64,000 nucleotides of DNA from Vanilla planifolia (lineage: Eukaryota; Streptophyta; Magnoliopsida; Asparagales; Orchidaceae): assembly GCA_023846275.1 (NCBI GenBank), contig CM043868.1:17579755-17643754 (forward strand), given 5' to 3'. The translations under genes were made by a program, and so were the position numbers. Position 1 is the stretch's first letter. Every line of letters starts with the position of its first letter. Of this stretch, positions 51,801 to 63,506 are shown one piece after another. The notes beneath the pieces were generated by a model. It was not told the DNA's origin. It made no database searches and worked only from the letters and a program-made list of their open reading frames with translations.

Positions 51801-54800
51801 TGATAAAGCAAATTGCATTTGGAAGCTTTCTATTATTCTAAGAAATTTTTAATGTAAAGATCATGCCAACATCATCATCATTGTAGCATAATCTTATTAT
51901 CAACCTTTCCTCTTATTCTTTATACTTATCTAAAATTTTACAAACTTATCATTTATGATCTTTTTACTAATGTTCATAAGAGGATTTACTATTTGCCACT
52001 AATTGAAAGATAAAATCAAGATCCTCTATTTCTTTTTCAACTAATTAAAATTTTAGATTTTAATCTATTAATGGTTGATCAATAACCATTGATTATAATG
52101 TAAGACAAAAAAATCATTTTTGCTTATTTTGTTTTTTTATGAAAATAATTAATAAATTTTAAATTTAAATTTATTTAAACTAAAATTTTAAATTTGAATT
52201 TAAAGTCATTTGAACAAAGTTTTTCATTTAAATTTTTATTTAAATTTAATGTTCAAACATTTAAATTTTATTTTAAATTTATTATATTGTCATTTATTTG
52301 ATTTGAATTTTAAGATTATTCGAATTAAAGTAATTTGTGATCTTTTATACATAAATACAACTTTTTGCAAGGAGTAAAAATAGCATCTTAAAATAATTTT
52401 AGATTGGTATATGTGCTCCACATCTTTCCAATCCCCGACAAAAGGTTGCCTTTCTCTTCCGTCCAAGTCCTTCCCTTTTCCCTTTTCTCTCTCTACAAGT
52501 CTTCTCTTTTGCTACACTTGATTTGACTTTCCATTAACCTATTCGTACATATGCTTACACATTCAACTAAAATTATAATTGAAATAATTGTAAATGCTTG
52601 TCAAGGTGTTGTGATCTCTACTTTGCATAAGCCCTAACAAGTATGTTGCTTAGTCCATGGTTCAACCAAAAAAAGATGGCATGAGGATTGTCATCAACTT
52701 GTATAGTTGACAAGAATTTGCTTGAGAACACTGCACTACAGGTTATGAGGATCGGTATGATATTTGGAAATGGCTAAAGGAATTCTAAGAGGATTAAGTC
52801 TGATTGGACCAAAATCTTTCAAAAGAAGTTCAGGAATGATGGAAATAGCTTAAGAGAAAAAAAAAGTGGAACATCATCATGTTTTTTGTGGATTGCCCTG
52901 CGTATCATCTGCAAGTGAGATAAAATGGGTAGAACAGCTCGTTTTTAGGGCGATGGCCGATCCTACAAAATATTTGAACATTAAATAGAATAACAGGTGA
53001 GATACTGCATATTTGTACTGTCCGCCGGCTTATTTCCAAGTGCACCTCTATTCTCTTTGTTTGGTCCGTTGTTAAGCCATTTTTCTCATGCATTTCTGCA
53101 AATGGTTGCTTCTGATCAATCATTACCATCAATCTCAGAAAACCTAAGCAAAAGAGATAAATTGCGGAAGTAGATGAGGCTCTACCCAAGCAGAACAATG
53201 TGCTAGTAGATTGAAGGGATGATCAAGCTATAGTTTCTAAACCTCAATGGTTCACCCTGCCCTAGCAATCAAAGCCCAAGAAGTTAGATGCCACTAATTA
53301 ATTGCAAATTTATGACAAATCTGTTCTACATTCCCGTCTGGAATCTCGCATGTCACTGAACGTTAACAAATGAATTTAATGAGATGATCAATGATAAACT
53401 AAAATCACCTCAAAATTTATAGAACTGGAAATAATGTTGGATACTATCACCCTATTCTGCCACTACCTTGGCACCAAAACCATTAACTATACCACACAAT
53501 ACTGAAGATATCATCAAACAAGGGAAAAAGATTGCATCTCAGAGAAATCCAAGCCCATACTACAAACCTGCTAATTCAATTCCTACTCCTAAGTGAAAAA
53601 GGAATGAGAAAGAGAGTAGCCTAAAATAATAAATCATGCATTTCAAAACATAATGTTGACAATGATCTAAAAATTCCTTACACTCATGCCAGATGCATAA
53701 TCCTCAGCTGCTCTTAAGAGTTCCACCAGTTGAACGGCAGCATCAAGTGCATCTGGAGCCCAAGATGGAGGTGCTTCAAGAAGTCCAAGAAGAAGCCTTT
53801 GAGTAGCGCTTGGGGTGGCAATTGCATAATACCTTATACACAAAGATGACACTAAATTAAAAATTTTCAAAACATAATAACATAAAAAATGTATTAGAAC
53901 TTATTTGAGAGACAACTAAGCTAAATTTCTTATATCTTTGATATTCACCTATGGAATAAGCGAGCATATGGCTCTAATGCTGGAAGTCCTGCTACCAGAT
54001 GCTCATCTAGAGGAGTCGTTGGTGGTGGCAAAAGCAATGCAGGAACAGCAGCTGCCGTCAAACTTGCAGTCTCATAGCGAGCAACTTCCTCATCACACAC
54101 GCTCAGTATGACACCAGCACCATTAGCAACAGCCCACCTAGGGGTTGAGGGCATAAGTTGAGGGTGTTTTCCAGATCTTCGACTAGAAGCTAGTTTTCAT
54201 AAAATAACAATTTGTTATGAAATTCAAAATGAGCGTAAACTACAGCCAAGTTTAGAGAACATAAATAGAATGCTAGAATAGGACAAATATACTAAAAACA
54301 ATTAAATACAACCATGGATTCTTATCATTGCTGCAAATTCAGCACTAATAATATTGAAAACCTAAAATATAAACTGCCTTTAGTTCATATGTATCAGCAA
54401 ATTCATGTCTAGCTTCCAAAAGGAAAAACAAGTGAATAACAAGTCACTTGTTTATGGTAATTTATCTACGTACTAAGTTTTGGGCAGTAGAAATTACAAA
54501 TCAGATGCTAAAGCATCAAAATTTTGTATAAAGTATAAATGGAGTTAGCTCCATTGTGTGTTGATCACGTGCACTGAAAGAATTGCATGGAATATCAAGT
54601 GCTCACTGCAATTTAGACAGCTACCTTATCACACAGACATAAAACAATTAAGATACTTTTCAGATCCTAGGTGTGATTCTAGAGATTTGGGCAGCATATA
54701 GCAACTCCAATTGTAGGTGCAAGGCCATAGTAATCTAGTTCCTTGTTCTATCTCATTCTCTCAATAATTAGCCTGCCATTGTTCTGCCATTATTTTCCCA

Positions 54801-57800
54801 CTACTGGCATTGTTAATTCACTCTTATATCAGAATTGGATGCTCATGGTCGTCTACTACATCTAAAAGTTGGCAATTTGTTAGGGCTCAGAAGATTTGGT
54901 TCCCACCGAATTCTATGCATTGATGAAGCACATTTTCCAAGCCATGCAACTTGAATAGATTTGCAATATTATGCCAACTTCTTTGAATCCAATTCAGCAA
55001 GCATGATAAACTTTTGCAACCTAACATACAACCTTGGATAATTCAAGTAAACCTTCATAGTTATAAATAACTCCACTTTTTAACAATCTCCCATTTGGTG
55101 ATGATGAGTTAATCTCTTGTTATGATTATCCATTCTTCTAATATGACATGCCTATTGGTATTCAATGCAAAAGCCAACTATGATGGAATATAGACCCAAT
55201 TTATTGATAGTTCATGTTTGCTATAGTTTTTGCCTCAAGGATGTTCTGCAATGATAACTTGTCCTCATTAATCACATCCTTGATATGATGATATGTGAGT
55301 TCAGTATGCTTTGTTCTTGAGTGAATTATGGTGTTCCTCACAAAATAAATAACACTTTAACTACTATTGAACAAGGTACAATTATGTCACTCCTTTTTAA
55401 CTTTCTTAGAAGATTTTAAACCTTGTTATCCCCTTGCTAGTATCAAAGATAACAAATGTTAAAAGTAGAACAAACCTCTGAAGTTGTGACATTTAGCTTT
55501 TTATCATATCACCAACAACGATAATATATTTTCATATACTCTTCTTAGTGTTCCATTTTCTCTTATGTTAGCATCAATATGCACCCATAATATTATGTTG
55601 TTCCACCTAAAGCATAAGGTTGTATCCAATGCTTTCCTTGGATAATGTAAAAAGCTACTTCATCACTTCCTAATGCTTCTAACTTAGATAAACCATATAG
55701 TAGCTTACAACTTTAACTACATATGTAATATCTAGTCTTGTGCATACCATAGTGTATATAAAGCTTCTTATGGTTGACACATATGAAACCTTAGTCATGT
55801 GCTTCCAATCATCATATGTGTTCAAAGACTATCAATTAGATATGACTCTCCAATAGAATAACCCTAAATACGCATTGAAACTTACCTATCATTTACCTCC
55901 CAAATCTTCTTCTTTGAAAATTTGAGATTCCTTAGATCTATTTCTTAAGAGTTTCATCCCTCAAATCTAACCAGCTGTCCTTAGATCCTTTATTTTAAAT
56001 TCCTTGGACAAGTTCTCCTTACAATCACAGATATTTTGCATGTCATCCAAGTAAAGAAGCATGTTGATGTGATAGTGGTCGAAGTTCTTATGTTAGCAAT
56101 AATGGTTCATATCAAACATTGCAAAATTATGACTATCCATGAACATATAAAACCATATAGACCATTGCCTAAGAGCTTGCTACAGACTATACAAACTCCT
56201 CTCAAGCACGTACTAACTTCCTCCCAATGACCCTTTAGCTTCTCCATAGATACCTCCTCTTCTAACTCATCATAGAGAAATGCATTCTTCACATCAAGTT
56301 GTTATAATTGTAAGCCTTTGATCTAAAAAAAATTAACATAGGCTACATGATAATAAGCCTCATAATAGGCAAATATATCTCATCATAATGAAAATAATCC
56401 TTATTGTTAGAATATATTAGACCTTAACTTACGTTCCATTGATATAAACCTATTAATAATATAAGCCAAGGAGAGTTAAAACCTTTTTCTCTTCAAATAA
56501 GTAGAAATCCCTTGATCATAAACCTTGCATTGTACATCTTACTTCCACTAGTTATTTTTTTCAATCTATAAACCAATTTATTCTATAAAAACTTCCACCA
56601 TTGTAACAATTGAGCCAATTTTACATCCTATTCTTTTCAGGTAAGATAATTTCATTCTACATTACTATCTTGCATTAGATTGATTCTTTTACTTGCTAAA
56701 CCTTACAGAATTGACTTTGTTAACCAACATTTATCCAAAAGCAAGTAATGAAGGGAAGGAGAGCATCCTGACCCAACCTCAATGTATGTCTTGACCTTCA
56801 TATGGTAGGTGTTGACGATTACTTAGCCTCCAAGCTTGAACAGCATATAGTCATAGGAATTGCATCTATATCCATATCCATATCCAGCTTCCATTCTATA
56901 TTAGTGGATGATAACAGCTCAAGAATTATGGTTTGGGAATCCTTCAAGTCCCTATCTATTGCTACCTGGCAACTATCTTTTACTTTTGACACTACAACAT
57001 ACTAATTTTTGTACGACTACTATTCATTTATCATGGAGTCATTCGTCCAAATAATCTTTCAAAATTCTATATTTTAGAAGCGATGTCAATGAAGTAACAT
57101 ATGAAAAATTTTAGCATAAAGTTCATCCCTATGTTACAAGTCAACAAGTGCATATGAAAAACATCCAAAAATTCTCAAGTGATTTTTAATGACATTTTTA
57201 CCACTCGTTCTTTTGGTAACTTGAAGTTTAGTGAACCAAAGTTTTTTTTTAGCATGTCATCATATTTAGGATTTCTACACAAAAAAAATTTGGGTAGACT
57301 AACACATAATCTCATTCTCCTCATACAATTGTTCAAAGTACTCTATTCTACAATGAGCTTGCTATCACCATGACCTAACTATTATTCCTTAGATTTACAA
57401 TACATTTTTGAATTTACTTTTTCCTTTCACTTCTTAAAAACACTAAAAATATCCAACAAGTAGACCCAAATCTTCTTGAAGTAGTCAATAATGACAACAT
57501 AATTACTTGACCTTCCAAATGAAGACAAAGAGGTTGGCTTTTGCTCATCTAAATGAATGACTCATTTGGATTGTTAATACTAAGCAATAAAACATTTTTT
57601 AGACTCACAATTATAATATTTAGGAGTTTACCTTTTTCCAAGAATTGACCATTCATTTTCAAGACATTTCAATCTCATTTTAAATAATCTTTCTTGTCAC
57701 ACTTCCAACAAATAAGTTCTCCATTTGGCTGTGCTTTGCCACAACATGAGTTGACTTACAACACCCATACACCCTCAAATCATGATACACCCTCTGCCTT

Positions 57801-60800
57801 TAGTACTTAGAATCATATGGTTCTTTTGATTCCTTATATCATACATCTCCATTTGAAGTCAATAGATCCTATAACAACAACGTTTTGTATCCTAATGCAT
57901 TGCATACGATAATGATAAATGCATTTCAACTACTTAGTAAAGATGACATTAGGATTAATGCCATAACTTCATCATCAAAGCTTAACTAGGTCATAATCAT
58001 AGCAAACTCATTAATATGATTTGTAAAAAACTCTTTTTTCCATTTTATAAAGAACAACTGTTACATGAAATATATGATGCTTGATGCTAAAGATTTCATA
58101 TACATATTGTACAAAGATTTCATCAATCATTTGGTTACTATCTCATTAACAACATTGAAATCTATATTCTTCACAAGGCTTAGTTGCGCACCACTCTGAA
58201 TGCTTTCTTAGCAAGAAAATCCCTCTTACTTCACAAACTCTAGTTTCCATCTAACTAGTAACTAATACAAGTTTTTGATAGACGATGTCTTATATTTGTA
58301 TCAAAAGTCAAAATCTTTCAACTTGAATATGTCAATTCTAACTTAACTACCTTCCATAATCTTCTCTAAAAGTTGCCACATGTTAATATCAATATGCATA
58401 GATTTTATCATGCAAACCACCACCAAAGCTTTAATACTAGTTACTAAATTCATACCCCAACTATATTTTTTTATGAACAAAAGACAAATATTTTATTACT
58501 CATTTAACAGATTACAAATTATTTCATACATGACATACTGACATAGTAGTGCTATGACTAACGAAATAACAAAAAATCCAATAAGGAGCAGTAAAGTTTA
58601 ACGCTTAGCTCTAAATGACCTTTCTTTTTTTTACTTGTATTTAAGAATTGGGAGGAGTCTTTGACTACTGTAATTGAATCAAGATAATCATTAAAAAAAT
58701 TCGACGATGCCAAAACTTCACAGAGTCAATCGCTACACAACTGGATATCAAAAAATAGAATCTTTAGCACAAAGTCAAAAGAGGTAATTCTTTTTGAAAA
58801 TTTTTTAATTCTTCAATTTTTGTTTTACGATCAAAAGACGTACACTTCTCATAAACCTGATGAAACCTTGGAGTGTTGCTCAAATAGAGTGTTTCCTTTA
58901 TAAACTCACTTGATGATAATACACCAATAGAAAAACTCGGTTGATTGGAAAGCCATATTTGATCATGCCTAATTAAGAAGTTATCTTGATAAGAGAAATC
59001 ATCACTTCAAGAAAAATCCGGTATTGAGGGAAGAGGATCAAAGATGAAGGGTTGGGGAATAACTACATCAATGGAGGCTTTGGAGGCAATGTTTTGATCA
59101 GTAAATACACCCTCAGTAGAGAGTAAAGCTAAAGCAATGATACACTAATCAGAAGAAATCTAAAGAGAAGAAATATTCAACTTATCATTAATTTGTATAT
59201 CTGCTTTAGAAATGTGTGGCTAATATATCTTGCTTGGGAGAAGACGACAATTTGATTCCTTGTGGTTGAGCTGTGAAAAATGGAGCAGAAATCTAGGAGA
59301 TTTTTAGACTCCATGGTCTGTCAAAAACTAACCAAACCATTACCACTCTATATTTTATTCGACAATTCATTCTAAAAATTGGCTTCAACACATATACTTA
59401 CGACACTGGGTTAGACAAGAAAAGCATTTGATGTATTGATCTTAAGAGGTTTCTCAATAAGATCTATAAAAAAGAGAGAACCCCTTGCTGAAAAGTACAA
59501 TAGCAGATGAGAAAACAAGATCTAAATAGACACAATTGATGAGTCGAACTATGAAAAAAAAAAAAGAACCATTTGAAGATTCTCAAAGAGAAGACTTAGA
59601 AGGTCTACACAACATGTAGCCAATACCAGAGAAAATCATTTTCACATTCTAAACAAATTAATATGTGTCGAGGATCTAATAATCTAATTAAGAAAAAACC
59701 TCCAAACCTAATTGCTAAAAATCTTTTACACAATGAATCCATCATGTGATAGCCTGCAAAGAATTTTCTAACCAAAGCAAATCTAAAAAGGCTGGAAAGC
59801 ATATGTATATCCTTGTTAGTGAATAAAATTGTTAATTTTCCTTTGTACCCGCACCATAACGGGCTAGTCCATAATGAAGGTGTATTTATTCTCAACTAGA
59901 CCCGTGGCAGTTGATGGTCTGGGTGCAACTGAACGATATCCACAAATAATTGTAGTGAGTGTGTCATTGATTCCAAAATAAGATTGCAAGGGGATACTGT
60001 TGGAAACGAATTAGAGGATGAAACCCCTTTAACCACTTAGGTGAAAGACGTAGTTGCAACTGGAGGAATAAAGATTGAAGGAGCAAGAGCCATAGAAGAT
60101 AGAATAGGTTTCTAAGGATTTGGTGAAAGAGTAACCATTACAACCAATGCCAAGAAGGATTAATTACTCCAATTAGTTGTCCAAATCATCAAAAATAGAT
60201 TGATGTTATCGAAGTAAAAATAAGGTCTTGCTAAGGGTGAAAGCAAATGTAGTCTCGATGGCGTGACTGGCTTCTTACGCCTAAAGCAAACTTCAATAGG
60301 ACGAAGCTGGAGGAGCAGTTGTCGGTGACATCTTTCTACCAGAATTCATCTAAGGTTTCAAAAAAGAGAGAAAAATGGCCAAAAAAATTAATGAGCAAGG
60401 AGGATAATCTTCAATGATGGCTATCTCAGCCTTAATGGAGCCCATGCTAAGAAGGGTAAAATGAGAATCGAAGGTCGTGGATCCCTTATAGTGCAACTTT
60501 CGCTAGAAGGTTGAGAGGAAGGATATCGGGAAGAGCTCAATTCCAACGAGGTTCATCGAGTTTTGTGCAGGGAGAGACCATGGGAGACTACGGTGAGCGA
60601 ACAAGACATGAGTTCTAGCCTATATTGCAAATAATCACAAAAACAAAAACTTCACATATTAGACTATCTATGATTACAACTTTCATCACCATCAATCGAA
60701 AAAGATCATTAGTAAACAAACACAAAAAAGAAGATAAAAAGATATGGGTCAAATTTTTACACATTAACTTCAAAATCTTAAGAAAAAGTCAACACACGAG

Positions 60801-63506
60801 ATTTTTATTAGAACTTGAAAGAAATTATAAACTTCTCTCATAGCCTACAAACTCCTTTGATCAATATTAATTACTTAAATGTCTCACAGGTAGCTTAAGA
60901 TGATGGAGCTGACAACACTTATAGACACTCTTTTTATTGAACAAGCTGAAATTCTCTCATTTATAAATATTTTCTATGCCATAAAATGTCCTCACTCAAG
61001 AATTCTCTACTAAAAAACCACAACTGCTGCCTTATCCACATTATGTGATATGTTGACTTGTCCCTCAACTTTGCAAATGTCATATTACTTGTTATCCAGT
61101 TACTTTCAATTAAAGCACATTAGTGTAGCTATGTGCCTTACAGTAAAGTCTTCACGCTAGTAAAAACAAAACATAGTCCCATAATATGGGTATGCCATGT
61201 GCTGCCATAACCATATGCTGTATAATATAGCAGCCCACGATGCAAACACTTTGCAAAGTCAAAGAAAATCTTCATAACAGTCATTAGGCTCAACATATAT
61301 CCTGGTAAGAGTATCAGGAGGCCTCCATTTATATGCAAATTCATTGAACTTTCATATAAATGGATAAAACAAGGAAATTTAAAATCATCCCTTGAGTAAG
61401 GTGAGAGCCCATAAATAAGGGTTTCATTGGAACTGATTTGAGACAGTGCTTTTTGACAACAAATTTAAAAGAACAAGTAACCAATTGTCACTTTTTTAAA
61501 AGCGACTACTGCATCTTAATTGCAATCTTCTTTTTTGTTTTAACAAACGTCGAATCCCCATAAAACAGTGATTGTCAACAGCTTCTTATTAAAAGCAACT
61601 ACAGTTCCTTTAAACCCCAATGTCATTACTGTCTAGTAACCAGTAAACAGCTTCATATACAGAAAACGATGTCATTACTGTCTAGTAACCAGTAAAGCTA
61701 CGATTCAAGGCAACAATGTTGAAGTTATGCATATAATAAATTAAAAGGATTTCCAAATGGACAGTATCACCAAGCACCCACTTCAACTTTATGCAAGCGT
61801 CCTAGTCATAATCATATGTTCATTTTAGTCTGCTTGGGATTGATCTAGCCTAAGCATTTTTTAAGTCTGCTTGGGATTGATCTAGCCTAAGCATTTTTTA
61901 TACTATTGTTACATTTTATTGGATTTGGAAGAACAAAAATGATAGAAAACATAGCAAGATCAACAAAGTCCCTGCCCTTGTTGCTTCTTTCATCCACTCT
62001 GCTACCTACTCTCATTCTGTACCTTGTAACATGGAGACCTGGGATCCCCTTGGGTAGTCCAAAACCCCCTACCTACCAACTTCTTAATGGGATCCCTCCT
62101 TCCCCCATCCACATTGACTAAAGGTAAACCTCGGATTTGTGGCTTGTTGTAGCTAGGGACAAGCATGCTGTGAGAGAGATTCCACATCTTTGTAATTAAC
62201 ACAACAAAAGTTATGGGAATGGTGTTGGTTATTAGGTTCGCAACATTCTTTGTGGATTGCTTTGATGGTGTCTCGTTAAAAGGAGACTCCACTTTTGTTT
62301 TTGGTGATATCTTTATCTACAAAGTTATCAGTGGTTACTTTGCTGATAACAAGTTATGCGAGCATGTTACCCTAATATTTACCTTTCACAACCTTATAAT
62401 TTTTTGTACTTTTAGAACAGCGATTAGTGCAACAATTGTTATAGCTATTAGGCAATTTTTTATGGCACGTATATATATGAACACAAACACATGCACACAC
62501 ACACGCACTTACATAGTTTATTTCTTAGTTTTTTTTAGGCTTAAAATTCGAGAACAAATTATAAAACCAACCTCAAAGTGTGCTAAGCAAACCACCACAT
62601 TTTTGCAATTAAGGTGAGGCAGCCCACTCTCCTTTATTAAAAGGGGTGAAAAAAGAAAAAAAAACAATGAGTAAGGATAAGAAAAAAAAGATAAGAAAAA
62701 AACAAATAAAGAGAGAGATTGAAAAGAATGCAAGAAAGAAAGAATATAATAGTAGATACTTTGATGTAACAAAATATGAGTCTTAATCCTGAGCAATACA
62801 AAAAAATACAAAAGATTTATGTATGATATTCTTTTTATCGTCCAATTTATTCTTGCATCATATGCATTTTTTATTATGATCTATGTAACTATGATAATAT
62901 ATTAACTACTTTTTATTCACATATATATTCGATATATACATATATATACATGTATATATATACAAATATATATAGATACATATTTGTATATGTATGTATA
63001 TGTATACATATATATGCACATATAGACACACACGCGCGCGAGCCCACGCATGCATGTATGCATGCAAATGATTATACACATACATGCATTTAGAAAAGTG
63101 ACAATACTATAATATTTCTTCCAAAAAGAATTAGACTTTGCAATTGGCAAAAGTCATGTTAACTTTGACCTTATTCAAATTATGCATACATTTTTATGTG
63201 CTATCTCAATGTTGGCCTAGCCCAAATTAAGAGTCAATGACTTTTGTGCAGGTATAATATATGATCTGGTCACTTTGGTTATCTAAGAAGCCCAATGGTG
63301 ATCTTATATTGATAACAATGATAGCATTTTAACTTGGATTTCATAACTAAAATCAAGATTTACCAATATTAAGAATGATAATTGACAAAAAAATTCCAAT
63401 ACCAAAAGTAAAACCAACCAAACAAATTGTTTGTAAAATCCAATTACCAGTAATAGGAGGCTTTAATTCCCCAGCAGCAGCATACTTTCCCATGACTCCA
63501 CCACAC
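41980..63506 (-). CDS. GI: GIGANTEA (5' end outside window)
   Basis: Nine coding exons, all in phase with GT-AG ends: 63,448-63,506; 53,949-54,189; 53,682-53,832; 46,462-46,671; 44,802-46,337; 42,947-43,015; 42,605-42,823; 42,394-42,486; 41,980-42,282 (stop TAA). They encode about 960 residues matching GI from WCGGVMGKY to KELGCPLHD. Landmarks: GKHPQLMPSTPRWAVANGAG, PPSWAPDALDAAVQLVELLR, IEATAQGIASMLCAHGP, LEALFSLKPSSVGTSWSYSS, ILASASDLLLRATDGMLVDG. The first ~210 residues of the ~1170-residue family must lie right of the window; the first exon here needs a preceding ...TG to complete the tryptophan codon. GI is a clock-controlled nuclear/cytosolic scaffold that binds the LOV F-box proteins ZTL and FKF1, acts as an HSP90 co-chaperone, and controls CONSTANS and flowering time. 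No lesion was found. At the third/fourth exon junction a usual arginine reads serine (SGMS-LPRNW). Confidence 0.96.
43016..44801 (-). other. GI: GI intron, 1.8 kb
   Basis: Lies between the 1.5-kb GI exon and the 69-bp exon. The donor is GTACAG and the acceptor ...AACTAG. No coding signal was found inside. Short open frames at 43,389-43,703, 43,766-44,038 and 43,953-44,252 lack known motifs. Confidence 0.8.
47785..48860 (+). mobile_element. Ty1/copia fossil fragment in GI intron
   Basis: On the plus strand, opposite to GI, near 48,030-48,070 there is a remnant of the copia region ahead of integrase (a VKHVLDLKKILI segment, as in the family's VRHVPDLKKNLIS). Weakly similar ~100-bp stretches at 47,785-47,880 and 48,748-48,860 lie at its ends in direct orientation and may be decayed terminal repeats. 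The element is short, broken in many places and old. Confidence 0.5.
48815..48850. repeat. (AT)n microsatellite
   Basis: TATATATA... run with one TACATA interruption, inside the 7-kb GI intron. Confidence 0.9.
51352..51735. repeat. pyrimidine-rich (CT/CTTT) tract
   Basis: About 380 bases of the plus strand are dominated by C and T with many TCTCTCT words, giving a purine-rich strand in the GI sense. Three overlapping open frames here (51,421-51,852; 51,482-51,841; 51,555-51,746) are low-complexity artefacts. Confidence 0.8.
55080..58440 (-). mobile_element. Ty1/copia retrotransposon fossil in GI intron
   Basis: Minus strand, same orientation as GI. Family parts in order: integrase core-like text near 57,460-57,520 (a NYVVIIDYFKKIWVY segment), reverse transcriptase entry (QLDVKNAFLYDELEEEV) near 56,240-56,300, and a terminal region to about 55,080 whose text resembles the copia RNase H end. 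It is broken many times and old. LTRs were not identified, so the limits are estimates. Confidence 0.7.
58468..60600 (-). mobile_element. LINE remnant with DUF4283-type ORF1 in GI intron
   Basis: On the minus strand, an open frame at 59,605-59,895 contains LFRFALVRKFFAGYHMMDSL and a DPRHILICLECENDF segment, the pattern of the DUF4283 domain at the start of ORF1 in plant L1-type LINEs (FRFALVGKF...RHVLIRFECEEDF in relatives, from memory). Low-coordinate end: TTTTGTTCAT followed by a short A run (58,465-58,475), a plausible 3' terminus. ORF2 (endonuclease, reverse transcriptase) was not recognised, so most of the element is deleted. The ORF1 start would lie near 60,540-60,600. No convincing target-site duplication was found. 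Confidence 0.6.
61620..61696. repeat. short direct repeat, 28 bp x2, period 49
   Basis: ATGTCATTACTGTCTAGTAA... (28 bases) occurs identically at 61,620-61,647 and 61,669-61,696, inside the 9.3-kb GI intron. Confidence 0.9.
61827..61900. repeat. perfect tandem duplication, 37 bp x2
   Basis: AGTCTGCTTGGGATTGATCT... (37 bases) at 61,827-61,863 is followed at once by an identical copy at 61,864-61,900. Perfect identity in a decayed intron suggests a recent slippage or repair event. Confidence 0.95.
62925..63065. repeat. compound TA/CA/GCATGC microsatellite
   Basis: Alternating purine-pyrimidine sequence: ACATATATA-type words run into ACACACACGCGCGCG and then GCATGCATGTATGCATGC. Such sequence can adopt Z-DNA or cruciform forms. 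A shorter CA-rich stretch lies at about 62,480-62,515. Confidence 0.85.

Larger units (their letters stand above)
46672..53681 (-). other. GI: GI intron, 7.0 kb, repeat-filled
   Basis: Joins the exon ending ...YASGMS (donor GTAAGG) to the exon starting LPRNW (acceptor TTTATAG). It contains a copia fossil (about 47,785-48,860), an (AT)n tract, a pyrimidine-rich tract (51,352-51,735) and otherwise AT-rich sequence. No other gene is supported within it. Confidence 0.85.
54190..63447 (-). other. GI: GI intron, 9.3 kb, repeat-filled
   Basis: Joins exon 63,448-63,506 (donor GTAATTGG after KPPIT) to exon 53,949-54,189 (acceptor AAAACTAG). Splicing restores KPPIT-A-SSRRSGKHPQL without a gap. It contains a copia fossil (55,080-58,440), a LINE remnant (58,468-60,600), two short tandem duplications and microsatellites. 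The stretches 54,190-55,080, 60,620-61,600 and 61,900-62,900 show nothing recognisable. Confidence 0.88.

Noticed and set aside
51421-51852. Open frames in the pyrimidine-rich tract
   Set aside because: Low-complexity translation of CT repeats with no domain.
52660-52715. Ty3/gypsy reverse transcriptase trace (a PKKDG-like segment, plus strand)
   Set aside because: Too short, with no neighbouring family motifs; a chance match cannot be excluded.
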